IMG/VR virus record: IMGVR_UViG_3300033153_012554
Span: 1-20,152 of that record
DNA: 20,152 bases
DNA from: a virus
Strand: one strand, 5' to 3'
The notes under the pieces were generated by a model. That model did no database searches, had not been told where the DNA came from, and saw only the letters and a program-made list of their open reading frames with translations. The number at the start of each line of letters is the position of its first letter. Within the stretch, counting starts at the first letter, position 1. Below, piece after piece: positions 7,344 through 15,498 of the stretch. Both the position numbers and the translations under genes were made by a program.

Positions 7344-7497
7344 CAGCTTTCCTTTCGTCTTTGAGATATAGTTTTTGGGTCGCCGGGTCGATCGAATTCC
7401 AGATGATCATGATCCGGTCATCGTCGAGGTTTTTGGCCCCGCCGTGTCGTTTTTCGATCGCGGCCCTGATAGTTTTAAAATTTGTAGTTGTTGCCAT
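7291..7497 (-). CDS. Small protein between tail tube and G
   Basis: A 68-residue charged protein (MATTTNFKTIRAAIEKRHGG at the start) that I do not recognise. The ATG at 7497 is preferred over a TTG at 7548, which would lie before a GC-rich structure. A GGGGGGAT tract is the only ribosome-site-like element, about 14 bases upstream and partly within a possible hairpin (7512-7533). Its last 17 codons overlap the G start in another frame, so translation may be coupled. It may be a small tail chaperone or connector accessory; there is no direct evidence. Confidence 0.6.
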   Translation of the reverse strand: MATTTNFKTIRAAIEKRHGGAKNLDDDRIMIIWNSIDPATQKLYLKDERKADAHNTRPANDLSGSSGH

Positions 7498-7546
7498 AAA
7501 AACGCTCACAATCCCCCCGGACGGCCCGGGGATAAAATAACGACCC

Positions 7547-7600
7547 AAAAAGTCAAGCCAGGCCCCGCTTTGGGCACCGGCGGCGGCTGGGGCCCCCTGG
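7547..7600 (-). terminator. Hairpin and T-run after the tail tube gene
   Basis: In the minus-strand RNA, CCAGG and CCCC (separated by a GGG bulge; plus coordinates 7600-7589) can pair with GGGG and CCTGG (7566-7558). A U5 run follows six bases later (7551-7547). It resembles an imperfect intrinsic terminator or 3' stabiliser just after the most abundant tail gene. A second possible GC hairpin lies at 7512-7533. Confidence 0.4.
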
Positions 7601-7608
7601 TGGGTCTG

Positions 7609-8547
7609 TCAGGTTACGGTCAGGGACCATTCATCGTCGCCGTTATCTATATTGTCAATATTACACTGGCCAACCACCTCGTCGGTCTGGACACCTTCAC
7701 GATCGCCCGGATCGATCGAGCGGTACTGGAATTTGGGCACCGCAAAGGCCATGTTTCGGGTCCCGTTGGACACGGTCAGGGCCAGGGCCACCTCGGTGCC
7801 GGCCAGAAAGTCTCCGAAAATATCGTACCCGGCCACCAGGTCCGATTCCGGATCGATCGTCCAGGTGGGGTCCCGATCGGTGATCATGGCGTAGGCCAGG
7901 CCGCCGGCGGCCGCGGCATCGGGCCGCAAAATGACCTGATTGCCCAGATCGAACTCGAATGTATTGATCTTGAGGGCCTCGGTAGCCAGGGTAAAGGCGC
8001 CACTGGCGTTGTCCAGTTTGAGCGGTAACACCGAGGTCGGGGCCCAGGTGGGCAGGGCGCCATCGGCGGGGGCCTGCCAGATGCCGGTGAATTCGAAATT
8101 GATCCAGACCCGCTCTCCGGCGACGCCTCTAAATTTGGCGTTCCCCATTGCCCCAACTAGTTGTTTTTTCTTGCCATCCTCAAAGGCGGCGATCGTGACG
8201 GTTTTCTGATCCGCATGGACGGACGTGGGTTTATAGACCTCAGCGTCCTGCTTGACCCCGCAGGCGGTTAAGAGGGCCACCAGGCCGAGGTCCAGGGCCG
8301 CCCCCGCCGTGGGGCGGAGTTCGACATCGAAGGAACACTTTCCGGCTCGGGGCCCGTCGATGATACCCGAAGAGGTATGGCCCAGGAACTTGCCGGCGGC
8401 CTTGCGGGAAGTGAAATTGAGGTCCGGGGTGAGGGATTGATTGAAGGCCAGGATGTCGGTATCGACGGCGATCAAAGTCCCTTTAGTGGTCTCGACCTTG
8501 ACCTGGATCACTCGTTTGCGGGTGAGTAGGGGGGCTGAAAGTGCCAT
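7609..8547 (-). CDS. Major tail (tube) protein, lambda gpV role
   Basis: A 312-residue beta-rich protein placed between the tail terminator and chaperone genes, as the tube subunit of siphophages is. The N-terminal part (MALSAPLLTRKRVIQVKVET) is the usual start of tail tube proteins, which often begin with an instruction to read a reference value (E.T.GT). The middle shows alternating strands and a GPRAGKCSF stretch. The C-terminal part has an ALALTVSNG strand series. The start ATG 8547 has AGGAG ten bases upstream, a strong site fitting high expression. The gene ends just before a hairpin. Length is above lambda V (246). Confidence 0.85.
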   Translation of the reverse strand: MALSAPLLTRKRVIQVKVETTKGTLIAVDTDILAFNQSLTPDLNFTSRKAAGKFLGHTSSGIIDGPRAGKCSFDVELRPTAGAALDLGLVALLTACGVKQDAEVYKPTSVHADQKTVTIAAFEDGKKKQLVGAMGNAKFRGVAGERVWINFEFTGIWQAPADGALPTWAPTSVLPLKLDNASGAFTLATEALKINTFEFDLGNQVILRPDAAAAGGLAYAMITDRDPTWTIDPESDLVAGYDIFGDFLAGTEVALALTVSNGTRNMAFAVPKFQYRSIDPGDREGVQTDEVVGQCNIDNIDNGDDEWSLTVT

Positions 8548-8571
8548 GATTATAATCTCCTGTTTTTTTTG

Positions 8572-9033
8572 TTATGCCGGCGGGTACGGGTCACCGACGG
8601 CGTGTCTAAATTCGATTGAGACCGCCAGGGCGATCCCGGACCAGCCGGCCCCATCGTTAAATATAGTCTGTTCGGTTATTACCGTATCGATGGCCAGGGA
8701 GCTCCGTTCCACGTCGGCCATTAATTTTTTGTAAATATCACTAGCGACCTTGTTACAGGTCGTTTCGATCGAAGTTGAGGTGGCGTCGCTTTCGATCACA
8801 AAACAGACCAGGATCAGCTCCAGGCTCCAGGTCTCCATCATGGCGGCGCCCTCGATACTGTCGAGGCCAGTCATTACGATCAGGACATCGTAATTAGCCG
8901 CCGCCACATCGGAAAAGTCCTGCCGCCTGGACCGGACCGCGTTGAGGGTCTGATTGAAGCCATTGGCCACGGTGACCAGATCGATGTTGGTGGCAACGTT
9001 GGCGATAATAGATTCGACGATCGGGGTGGTCAT
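8572..9033 (-). CDS. Tail terminator protein, lambda gpU role
   Basis: A 153-residue alpha/beta protein between the Z-like and tube genes. This matches the lambda order Z-U-V and the usual size of tail terminators (about 130-160). It has an N-terminal helix, central strands (DVLIVMTGL, LELILVCFVI) and a C-terminal strand IALAVSIEFRH, compatible with the gpU/minor tail fold. It would cap the finished tail tube and join it to the head. It overlaps the Z-like gene through ATGA at 9033-9030. The assignment comes from order and size rather than from a clear motif. Confidence 0.75.
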   Translation of the reverse strand: MTTPIVESIIANVATNIDLVTVANGFNQTLNAVRSRRQDFSDVAAANYDVLIVMTGLDSIEGAAMMETWSLELILVCFVIESDATSTSIETTCNKVASDIYKKLMADVERSSLAIDTVITEQTIFNDGAGWSGIALAVSIEFRHAVGDPYPPA

Positions 9034-9611
9034 CCGGCGGCCCTCCGCCGGGCAAAGACCAGCTCTAGTTGATAGTCTATATTTTTGTCGAGATCGCGAT
9101 AGGCCTCTTTGAGCATCCGGGCCGCCAGGCCGGGGGCCTTTTCATAGACCGCCGGGATCGAGGGGCCAAACAGTTCGGTGATCGGTAACCGTTTGCCCAG
9201 GCGACGAAATACCCCGCGGTGGCCGCTCTTTAGCGTGCCAATAAAGACCGGGTTCGATTCTTTGTCGTAGGATATCGTTGTCGGGCCGCCGGTCGGATTG
9301 ATCTGGTAGCGGATATCACCGCCGGCCATTTGTCGGGCACCAAAATAAATCAGCGGGATTCGGCGGCCGGTGATATGGAGTTTCGCCTGCCAGCGGGTGT
9401 AGGTGGCCCGGTCCAGACTGATCCGCTGGCGGATGGTCTTTTGCTTGACCTTGATCTCAGCGGCGATCGCCCGGACGATCCGGGTGCGGGCGGCTAGTGT
9501 GGTTTTATTGATCGCCCGGGACATTACCCGGGGCAGGGCCCCGGGGATTCCCTTAAGAAGCGCCTGGACGCGAGCCAGTTTCTTTTTATCAAATTTAATC
9601 TCAACTTCCAT
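9030..9611 (-). CDS. Minor tail protein Z (gpZ-like)
   Basis: A 193-residue basic protein with the features of the gpZ family. It has a RAINKT...AR..I..AIA.E...K...IR motif in residues 30-62, followed by a basic strand region (AKLHITGRRIPLIYFGAR) and a C-terminal helical segment that includes GPSIPAVYEKAPGL. gpZ acts at the head-proximal end of the tail during joining and DNA passage. Its position between the gpFII-like and gpU-like genes agrees. It starts one base within the previous gene (TGATG overlap). Confidence 0.88.
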   Translation of the reverse strand: MEVEIKFDKKKLARVQALLKGIPGALPRVMSRAINKTTLAARTRIVRAIAAEIKVKQKTIRQRISLDRATYTRWQAKLHITGRRIPLIYFGARQMAGGDIRYQINPTGGPTTISYDKESNPVFIGTLKSGHRGVFRRLGKRLPITELFGPSIPAVYEKAPGLAARMLKEAYRDLDKNIDYQLELVFARRRAAG

Positions 9612-9955
9612 CAGCGCAGCTCCAAAGTCAGCATTGCGCTATCCTGACTGATTATTTTAGTAATCCGACGAGCAACCGGGGTCTCTCCGATCCGGCGGGC
9701 TACACTAATTGTATCGCCACCAGTATCGACCTCGGCGGCGGTGATCCCTGTGGTAACATCGTTTTTGACCGTGGCGGTCAGGTCCGGACCGCCGCCATGT
9801 GGGACACCGTCGAGGGGGCCCGGCTGGCGCCGATCGATTACGGCGGTGATCGAGCGGGCCGCCGGGGCCCCGCCGGTGGGGGTATAAGTGACCGATTCGC
9901 CGAACTCGGCTAGCAGGTGATCGGCCGCGGCCGCTCTGGCAGTGGTCAAAGTCAT
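9611..9955 (-). CDS. Head-tail joining protein, gpFII-like
   Basis: A 114-residue small protein upstream of Z. A helix (TTARAAAADHLLAEFG) leads into a beta domain with VTYTP, ITAVIDR and ITKIISQ strands, the pattern of gpFII-like head-tail joining proteins. Its ATG overlaps the stop of the beta-helix gene (ATGA). It would form the connector ring that accepts the tail. Assigned from size, pattern and order. Confidence 0.75.
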   Translation of the reverse strand: MTLTTARAAAADHLLAEFGESVTYTPTGGAPAARSITAVIDRRQPGPLDGVPHGGGPDLTATVKNDVTTGITAAEVDTGGDTISVARRIGETPVARRITKIISQDSAMLTLELR

Positions 9956-11490
9956 CCGGTCAGCCCCCCTGCTATTCCCATGTTCCCCTTAGGCTGGGCA
10001 AAGTTACAACCGACGTTGTTGTGGTATCCTATAAAATTACAATCGCCGCCGCCGAGGCAGGGACTCAGGGCCCCGAGGGCGAAATTACCGCCGGCGGCAT
10101 TGTCAAACATCGGGTCTTTTTGAATATTGTTACTGCCGATCTGGGGGATAGCGGCATCTTTCGTTTTATCGTAATAAGGAATCGTCAACGCCGCCCCGGC
10201 CGCCGTTGAGTAAGCACAATTATAATCACAGTAAGCCAAAGACCCTAGATTCGTATCGTCAATTCTGACGGCATAGTCATCAATGGCAGGCATATCGAAA
10301 ATATTGTTCCAGGCTGCACCAATTGAATTCGCTCCTGAAATATCAAAAGCCATACCACAGCCGTAAAAAGTATTGTTATAAACATTGCAAAGACCGTTGC
10401 CTTTATATCTGACCCCTGCATAATTTGCGTTCAAAAACAGACAATTTTTTATTGTTGCCCCAGCTCCGTCTATATGCACACAACGATCATTGGCGGTATT
10501 TCCCATATCATATATCGAGTTGCTTATGGAAACACCGTTCGATGAGCTGTCAAAATAAGAACCGTAATATTGAGTGTCACCAAAATAACAATCATTCACA
10601 TAGAAGCCATTAAACTTGCCATATACGCCCGCCCCGGTAGCACTGGTATCTTCAAACCGACAATTCGTTACCCCACCGCCGTTTGTCGGGCCGGAAACAC
10701 TTGAACCGTAAAATAAATATCGCGTTCCGGTGATGTTTTTGAAGTGATAATTATGCCAGTGAACATTGTGTTGTTTGTTATTATCGATTAAATCATACGA
10801 ACCCCCGTCGCCGTCAATGACCCCCCAGGCCGCATTTGAATTTCGGAGCGGGTAGCTGTTGTAATCATTAAAGGCATTGATAGCCCCGCCATAATATGTG
10901 CCATCGGGTCCATCCATATCGCCGGGCGTGGTATGAAACGCTTTGATAAATACATGATAATCTTTTGCCACTGTGCCCGATATGTTCACGGCCAGCCCGG
11001 CCGTGAGTATCTCATCTTTGTTGCTCCAGAGATACCGATTAGCATTGTCGGCTTCATCGGCTTTGTCGATAGCGTTCTGTAGGGTATCAAAGGCACCGCC
11101 GACAATACATGATACCGCCACGTCATCGCCGCCGTGGGTCAGGTCCAGGTCCACATAATTGTCACTGACATCGACCGCCAACACTTCATAACGCCCATCG
11201 GTGCCGCCGGAATAATTATAAATATAGGCAATAGTACCGACAACAATCTCGGTATGATCGAATGCGCTAGCCTTGGTGACCCGCACCTTCCCATCGCCCC
11301 GGTCGGTCACGGCCGCCGAGTCATCGTCTATCTTGGTCCACGGCTCCCCGTTGGTGTCCATAAAATCGCTAAGGGAACCAGACGCATCCCAGGCAGCCTC
11401 GGTGCAGCCGCCCCCGGCATCGGCGTCGCCGGCTAAAGTGCCACGGCCGCCAACAAAATGTAAGGTATCTTTAGCAATCAATCCCGCCAT
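9952..11490 (-). CDS. Parallel beta-helix protein within the head region
   Basis: A 512-residue protein. Residues 1-150 have irregular beta structure. From about 230 to 440 there are short repeats of the type N-x-hydrophobic-x-N/D-C-x-F-x-G (for example TIKNCLFLNANYAGV, CNVYNNTFYGCGMAF), typical of right-handed parallel beta-helices of the pectate-lyase type. Near the C-terminus an ALSPCLGGGD segment resembles the cap motif found in many such proteins. No catalytic set was identified. Its place among head and connector genes, rather than in the tail tip, is unusual. It could be a capsid fibre or a host-glycan-binding decoration. The DNA of the helix core (about 10250-10850) is visibly richer in A+T than its flanks, suggesting that part was acquired separately. 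Confidence 0.8.
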   Translation of the reverse strand: MAGLIAKDTLHFVGGRGTLAGDADAGGGCTEAAWDASGSLSDFMDTNGEPWTKIDDDSAAVTDRGDGKVRVTKASAFDHTEIVVGTIAYIYNYSGGTDGRYEVLAVDVSDNYVDLDLTHGGDDVAVSCIVGGAFDTLQNAIDKADEADNANRYLWSNKDEILTAGLAVNISGTVAKDYHVFIKAFHTTPGDMDGPDGTYYGGAINAFNDYNSYPLRNSNAAWGVIDGDGGSYDLIDNNKQHNVHWHNYHFKNITGTRYLFYGSSVSGPTNGGGVTNCRFEDTSATGAGVYGKFNGFYVNDCYFGDTQYYGSYFDSSSNGVSISNSIYDMGNTANDRCVHIDGAGATIKNCLFLNANYAGVRYKGNGLCNVYNNTFYGCGMAFDISGANSIGAAWNNIFDMPAIDDYAVRIDDTNLGSLAYCDYNCAYSTAAGAALTIPYYDKTKDAAIPQIGSNNIQKDPMFDNAAGGNFALGALSPCLGGGDCNFIGYHNNVGCNFAQPKGNMGIAGGLTG

Positions 11491-11837
11491 TATTCGGACT
11501 CCGCCACAATCGGTTTACCATAAGGCCATAACTCTATGCGCAACTTGTCTTTTATATAACCATAGTCAAACTCGTAATCGGGATAGTTATTATCCAGCCA
11601 TGTTTTTATCTGAGCTTTAATTTTGTCCCTTACTGCCCGCCGTTCCAAATCGCGCAATGATTCCACAACCAATCTTTTAACCTTCTGTAATTCAGCATGG
11701 GAAAACTTATCGGGGAAGTCATTACCCAGTTGGTTTTTGACCTGCGGCCAGGTTGCGTTATCGACCCGCGTGGAGGTCATGTCATGGTTCCGGGCGTAGG
11801 TGTAAAGTTTATCCGCTATGGTTTGCAATCTTGACAT
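11490..11837 (-). CDS. Small helical protein of unknown function
   Basis: A 115-residue mostly helical, charged protein that I do not recognise. Two helical blocks (about 1-20 and 45-85, the latter rich in Arg, Lys and Glu) are followed by an aromatic segment (NNYPDYEFDYGYIKDKLRI). It overlaps the beta-helix gene by TAATG and starts one base after the previous stop. It might be a partner or chaperone of the beta-helix protein, but only adjacency suggests that. Confidence 0.65.
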   Translation of the reverse strand: MSRLQTIADKLYTYARNHDMTSTRVDNATWPQVKNQLGNDFPDKFSHAELQKVKRLVVESLRDLERRAVRDKIKAQIKTWLDNNYPDYEFDYGYIKDKLRIELWPYGKPIVAESE

Positions 11838-11838
11838 T

Positions 11839-12057
11839 TCAGGTACTCATCAATAGTTTTACCACCAGGGCACTAATCCCGCCGGCCCCCAGGCCACTGC
11901 CGATCATGCAACCAATTAAGAGGGCCTTTGATACCATCAGGCTTTTGCCGTGGGGACAGGTTTGGATATGGGTCCTGATCAATTTTTCGGTCACCTCGGT
12001 CACAATAGAATGAACCATTTCCATAACGATCGCCTTATCGCCTTCGGACAATGCCAT
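11839..12057 (-). CDS. Small membrane protein with one C-terminal helix
   Basis: A 72-residue protein. The amphipathic, charged N-terminus (1-32) is followed by a CPHGK motif (34-38) and then a Gly-rich hydrophobic stretch at about 44-70, long enough for one transmembrane helix. Similar short proteins with a CP.GK box ahead of a Gly-rich helix occur in phage structural regions (recalled pattern). A holin-like or membrane-associated assembly role is possible but not shown. No lysis enzyme lies beside it. Confidence 0.65.
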   Translation of the reverse strand: MALSEGDKAIVMEMVHSIVTEVTEKLIRTHIQTCPHGKSLMVSKALLIGCMIGSGLGAGGISALVVKLLMST

Positions 12058-12077
12058 ACCGCGTCCGCCTTTCTAAA

Positions 12078-12419
12078 TTAAATGGTGAAACCTTCGACGA
12101 TCACATGAACGTTACCGGCCGTGGCGGTACAGTTTAGGGCCGTCTCTTTGGTCAGTTTGATCGGAGTTTCCAGTTCATAGATTACCGGAGCGCCGACGGG
12201 GTCGTCAAAGACGATCGGGCCAATAATCGCGGTGGTACCATCAAATAAAGTAAATGACAGTGACGGCTCCCCGGAATCGAACATAAATTTTTTCAAGAAT
12301 AACGACTGGCCGCCGGTGGGGGCGGCCTTGAGTTCCTCGCTGCCACTGGCGTCGGCACAGATCGCATTAACTCCCCAGGCATGGCCCTCGGCCCAGTCAT
12401 TTTTGGTAAATGCTGCCAT
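12078..12419 (-). CDS. Putative minor capsid or decoration protein
   Basis: A 113-residue beta-rich protein with strands ending in a GNVHVIVEGF-type motif, as in small phage surface or fibre-like domains. A ribosome site AGAGG lies before the ATG at 12419. It follows the DUF2190-like decoration gene across a hairpin gap, so it is probably also a virion surface protein. I do not recognise the family with certainty. Confidence 0.65.
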   Translation of the reverse strand: MAAFTKNDWAEGHAWGVNAICADASGSEELKAAPTGGQSLFLKKFMFDSGEPSLSFTLFDGTTAIIGPIVFDDPVGAPVIYELETPIKLTKETALNCTATAGNVHVIVEGFTI

Positions 12420-12429
12420 AATTATAACC

Positions 12430-12477
12430 TCTCACAAAAATTAAGATAAACCGCCCGGGGTCTGGGGCCCCGGACGG
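12430..12477 (-). terminator. Hairpin after the decoration gene
   Basis: In the RNA sense, ten-base arms with one mismatch (12477-12468 against 12460-12451) enclose a seven-base loop. The stem is almost all G and C. TTTATCTTAATTTTTG follows, a U-rich tail. It is a fair candidate for a partial intrinsic terminator or an mRNA 3' stabiliser. Confidence 0.5.
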
Positions 12478-12517
12478 AAACACAAGAAAGCAAGCCAAAT
12501 GCGTCGCTTGTTTAAAT

Positions 12518-13264
12518 TTAAGATGTTACCCAGGTGCCGCGTTTTTCAATGCAACGCCAGGCGGTGGCGGCGACCGTACAGATCAAATGCAGATAATCAC
12601 CGCGGATACTGGTGGCCTTGGTATTGACCGCCGTCTTGGTCGCCGCGATGGTCAGGTTGGCCCCGCGGATTATCTCGTTACCATCCAGATCGACTACACA
12701 GCCGTTACCAGCATCAACCTCATCGTTCTGAATAATGTATTCCATACCCACCACTCCGGTCGGCAGGGTGATCTTGGTATCGGTGCCGGCGTCTTTGGTG
12801 ACGTGGATAACCTCGCCGCTGTGGGTGGCCTCAACCATGGTCAGATCGGCCGCGGTGGTCAGGTGGGCCCGGTTAGGCCAGTGGGGCAGTTGGGGATTGA
12901 CCTTATTGAGCCTGACGTAAGCATGGGTGTCGGTGGCGGCGGCGGCCACGGCCAGGGTCCCCAGCCAGAAGTCGCCGCTGGCGGCGGCCGGGGTGGCGCA
13001 GCCGCTCGAAGCAACACCGCCGTAGGGGCTGCCGTTGTTGTCATACCAGACATTATCGCCGGCGTTGGCCGCCAGGGCGACCCATTCGATTTTGATGATC
13101 CCTTCGACTAACAGACCGATGACATCACCGCTGGCGGCGTCGCTGGTGGGGATACCGACAATCCCATCGCTGATCTGGGTCGGGTCCCCGCCGGTTATCG
13201 CCCCGGTGGCCGTGTAGTCAAGGTACAATCCCTCTTGATAATTTTGAGCTTTTGGTTTAGCCAT
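12518..13264 (-). CDS. Capsid decoration protein (DUF2190-like) with C-terminal extension
   Basis: A 248-residue protein. Residues 1-125 match the DUF2190 pattern of phage capsid cement proteins: a QEG..LDYT start, a GDVIGLLVEGI strand, then EW.ALAANAGDNVWYDN and a final AYVRLN strand. Residues 130-248 form a second beta domain (STGEVIHVT-like, GMEYIIQND, YLHLICT), a fold common in phage fibre or decoration ends. It follows the capsid gene, as lambda D neighbours E. GAGGT before ATG 13264 is a good ribosome site. The extra domain is longer than in a simple DUF2190 protein (about 110 residues) and could display a surface knob. Family naming is from pattern only. Confidence 0.78.
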   Translation of the reverse strand: MAKPKAQNYQEGLYLDYTATGAITGGDPTQISDGIVGIPTSDAASGDVIGLLVEGIIKIEWVALAANAGDNVWYDNNGSPYGGVASSGCATPAAASGDFWLGTLAVAAAATDTHAYVRLNKVNPQLPHWPNRAHLTTAADLTMVEATHSGEVIHVTKDAGTDTKITLPTGVVGMEYIIQNDEVDAGNGCVVDLDGNEIIRGANLTIAATKTAVNTKATSIRGDYLHLICTVAATAWRCIEKRGTWVTS

Positions 13265-13318
13265 TTTTAACTACCTCGTTTTATTGATGGTTTTAATTTT
13301 AGTTTTTCAATTCAAAGT

Positions 13319-13345
13319 CGAGCGCTCCAACTGGTGGAGCGCTCG
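13319..13345 (-). repeat. Perfect 11-bp hairpin between capsid and decoration genes
   Basis: Arms CGAGCGCTCCA and TGGAGCGCTCG enclose a five-base loop. In the minus-strand RNA the next bases are ACTTTGAATTG, so there is no strong U-tract. It is more likely a processing or stabilising structure than a clean terminator. It follows the capsid stop by 26 bases. Confidence 0.65.
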
Positions 13346-13371
13346 GGGAGCAAAAACAATAAAGGAGTATT

Positions 13372-15498
13372 TTATGCAGTATTCTTTTGCATCCCGCGGA
13401 AGTCCAGGGCTTTGACGCCGACGTCTATATAGACCAGGAAGATCACGCCCAGACCATTGGGTGCGGCATTATAACGCTCGACACTCGGGGCCTGTTTGCC
13501 GTTCAGGAAGCTGACCTCGATGGTGTCAACGTCACCCGGCCGCCCGGTGACATACCAGGTAGTAGTTGAGTAACCGGTATAGGTCGTATTACTCAAGCGC
13601 GACTCGATCACCGGCTCGAGCATACCGGCGAAAACATTTTTCGCCGGTGCCCGGGCAGCGCTATTACCTGTACCGGTAGCGACCAGTAGCGGAGCGGTGT
13701 AAAACTCGCGGGCGGTGATCTCCAATTCGGGCGGTACCAATAAATATGCCGGCTCGACATCGATCGGCTGTTCGTCTTTGTCGGTTTGCTTGCGGAAAGC
13801 CTTCAGGGCCGTGGCCAGGCCCGTCTTGGCCAGGGCGGTCGAGGTATTCAGATTGTTATGGTCGGCGTGGAATAATGCCACTGAATCATCGACCATGGCC
13901 CCATTAGCCAGCAAGTGGGTATAGACCAGGTTGGCAACCGTCTGACCGGCCCGATTACCCATAGCTTGTGGGGTCCGGGTAAAGGCGCCCAGGTCATCGT
14001 TAATGATGTCCTGGCGAGTGACGCCGAATTGTTTGGCGTAGGTACCAATTTTGAAGGTCTCATACTCTTCCTGGGCGGTACCGTGTTTGACTGCGCCGCT
14101 ATTGCCCACCAGTTCCAGGGAGCCCGTATCGGTCATACGGACCCGGGTCTGGAGCTTAAAGTCATTGACCGAGCCGACGGAGCACCATTTTCGCCAGGTG
14201 GCACTGGCCAGGTTATAGCCGCGCAGGGCGGCCTTATTGGCCACCGCCCCGAGTAATTGTGGTAAGGTCGAGGACGAAAAGGCCGCCCTGATCACTGCCT
14301 CACGACCGTGGGGAACCTGTAAACCTTCGAGTTGTAGGGATCGGACCGCCAGGTCCGTCATCGACAGATCGCGAAACTTATCGGCGGTCTCGCAACGCTG
14401 CTCATCGTACTGCTCTATCAAAAATTCATCATCACAACCGGCCCGTAAAAGCATGGCACATTCGAGGTCCTCAGCCACGGCCGCCCGGCTGTTAGTGATG
14501 ATTGCCGGGGACCCCAGGGGCGATTTGTTGGCGCGTACTTCCTTGAGAAAGATGCCCTGGGCATCTTCGACGCTGCATTGCTGATCTTCCAGGCATCGCT
14601 GGAGTATTTCACCGGAAATATCGGCACCGGCCAAATCGCGGATTTGTTTTTGTCGATCGATCTCGGCGGCGACGGCGGCCTCGGCGACCTTCTTATCGGC
14701 GGCGATCCGGTCGGCGGCGGTAACGGCGGCGGGTTTTGTTTCGGAGGTTTTATCAACTTTTTCTCCCATCAATTCAAAGTCAGCCGCCAGGGCTGAGCGT
14801 TGGGCTTCGGAGAGGGATTCAGGGTCGATACCACGTTCTTTTAGCCATTTCTCAAACATAATTTTTTTTCTCCAATGTTCGGTAGAGTGGATAATTTTTT
14901 CGGCGTTATTGTCCGTCCGATTTGTCGCCTGGTCATCGGCGGGTATAATCACCGCCGAGTTCTCTATAATTTGGTATTTGGTGGTGATTCGCAGGGGCAT
15001 ATCATCGTCGGCGGTATAAAGAACGCCACGGACGGTCCGGGATTTGCCCGGCTCGATGGTAATTGCCCCGCCCTTTAAGATTCGATAACCGATCGAATTA
15101 GTATTGAGATGCCCCTCTTGGGTGAGGGTCCAGGCACGCTGGCCCTCGGGGGTGTTAGCAAAGATGTTTTTTGCGACTATTTTATCACCTTCGACACGGA
15201 GATCGACAGTCGATCCGATCTGGGCGGCCAGCAAACCGCGGTCATGGGAGTCTAAAAACGGAACCTTGTCGGGGAGCTGGGCGCCGGCGGTTAGGAGTAT
15301 TTCGCGAACCGGCGACCAGGAGCGCATATCGAAGACCTCAACCGGTTGCTCGGTGGCGATCACCGCCTCGACCGATCTCTCTTTTTCGTTTAAGGATTCG
15401 GCCCGATATGAATAATTACGGCAAGTCAGGTCCCGGTGCATCTGACCGCGGGTGTCGATGGTCTTAATTTGGGTAGCTTTTATTTTTGATCTTTTCAT
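13372..15498 (-). CDS. Fused prohead protease and Mu gpT-like major capsid protein
   Basis: A 708-residue fusion. Residues about 20-195 are a prohead protease of the U35/HK97 type: the His of FLDSHDRG (85), the Ser of NTNSIGYR (135) and the closing IIENSAVIIPADDQA motif (about 177-191). Residues 214-325 are charged and helical with Ala/Lys/Glu repeats, like a scaffolding delta domain. From about 335 on comes the capsid, with the Mu gpT-like block FKIGTYAKQFGVTRQDIIND (482-501) and LFHADHNNL (542-550). It would self-assemble and be cut by its own protease. The start ATG 15498 overlaps the portal stop (ATGA) and has AAGGA upstream. Residue 214 is a strong internal start. The fusion depends on an A8 run at 14869-14862; see findings. 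Confidence 0.85.
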   Translation of the reverse strand: MKRSKIKATQIKTIDTRGQMHRDLTCRNYSYRAESLNEKERSVEAVIATEQPVEVFDMRSWSPVREILLTAGAQLPDKVPFLDSHDRGLLAAQIGSTVDLRVEGDKIVAKNIFANTPEGQRAWTLTQEGHLNTNSIGYRILKGGAITIEPGKSRTVRGVLYTADDDMPLRITTKYQIIENSAVIIPADDQATNRTDNNAEKIIHSTEHWRKKIMFEKWLKERGIDPESLSEAQRSALAADFELMGEKVDKTSETKPAAVTAADRIAADKKVAEAAVAAEIDRQKQIRDLAGADISGEILQRCLEDQQCSVEDAQGIFLKEVRANKSPLGSPAIITNSRAAVAEDLECAMLLRAGCDDEFLIEQYDEQRCETADKFRDLSMTDLAVRSLQLEGLQVPHGREAVIRAAFSSSTLPQLLGAVANKAALRGYNLASATWRKWCSVGSVNDFKLQTRVRMTDTGSLELVGNSGAVKHGTAQEEYETFKIGTYAKQFGVTRQDIINDDLGAFTRTPQAMGNRAGQTVANLVYTHLLANGAMVDDSVALFHADHNNLNTSTALAKTGLATALKAFRKQTDKDEQPIDVEPAYLLVPPELEITAREFYTAPLLVATGTGNSAARAPAKNVFAGMLEPVIESRLSNTTYTGYSTTTWYVTGRPGDVDTIEVSFLNGKQAPSVERYNAAPNGLGVIFLVYIDVGVKALDFRGMQKNTA
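14857..14873 (-). promoter_or_regulatory. Internal ribosome site and ATG at the protease-capsid junction
   Basis: GGAG (plus 14873-14870) lies ten bases before an ATG (14859-14857) that is in frame at residue 214 of the fusion. This would give a separate 495-residue scaffold-capsid protein, comparable with Nu3 nested in lambda C. Most of the spacer is an A8 run. Confidence 0.7.

Noticed and set aside
7375-8028. Plus-strand ORF of 217 codons
   Set aside because: Antisense shadow of the tail tube gene with repetitive Gly/His/Ile composition.
12587-13111. Plus-strand ORF of 174 codons
   Set aside because: Antisense shadow of the decoration gene, Gly/Asp/Val-rich.
13363-13416. AAAGGAG followed by ATG on the plus strand
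   Set aside because: The ORF stops after 13 codons and lies over the end of the capsid gene.
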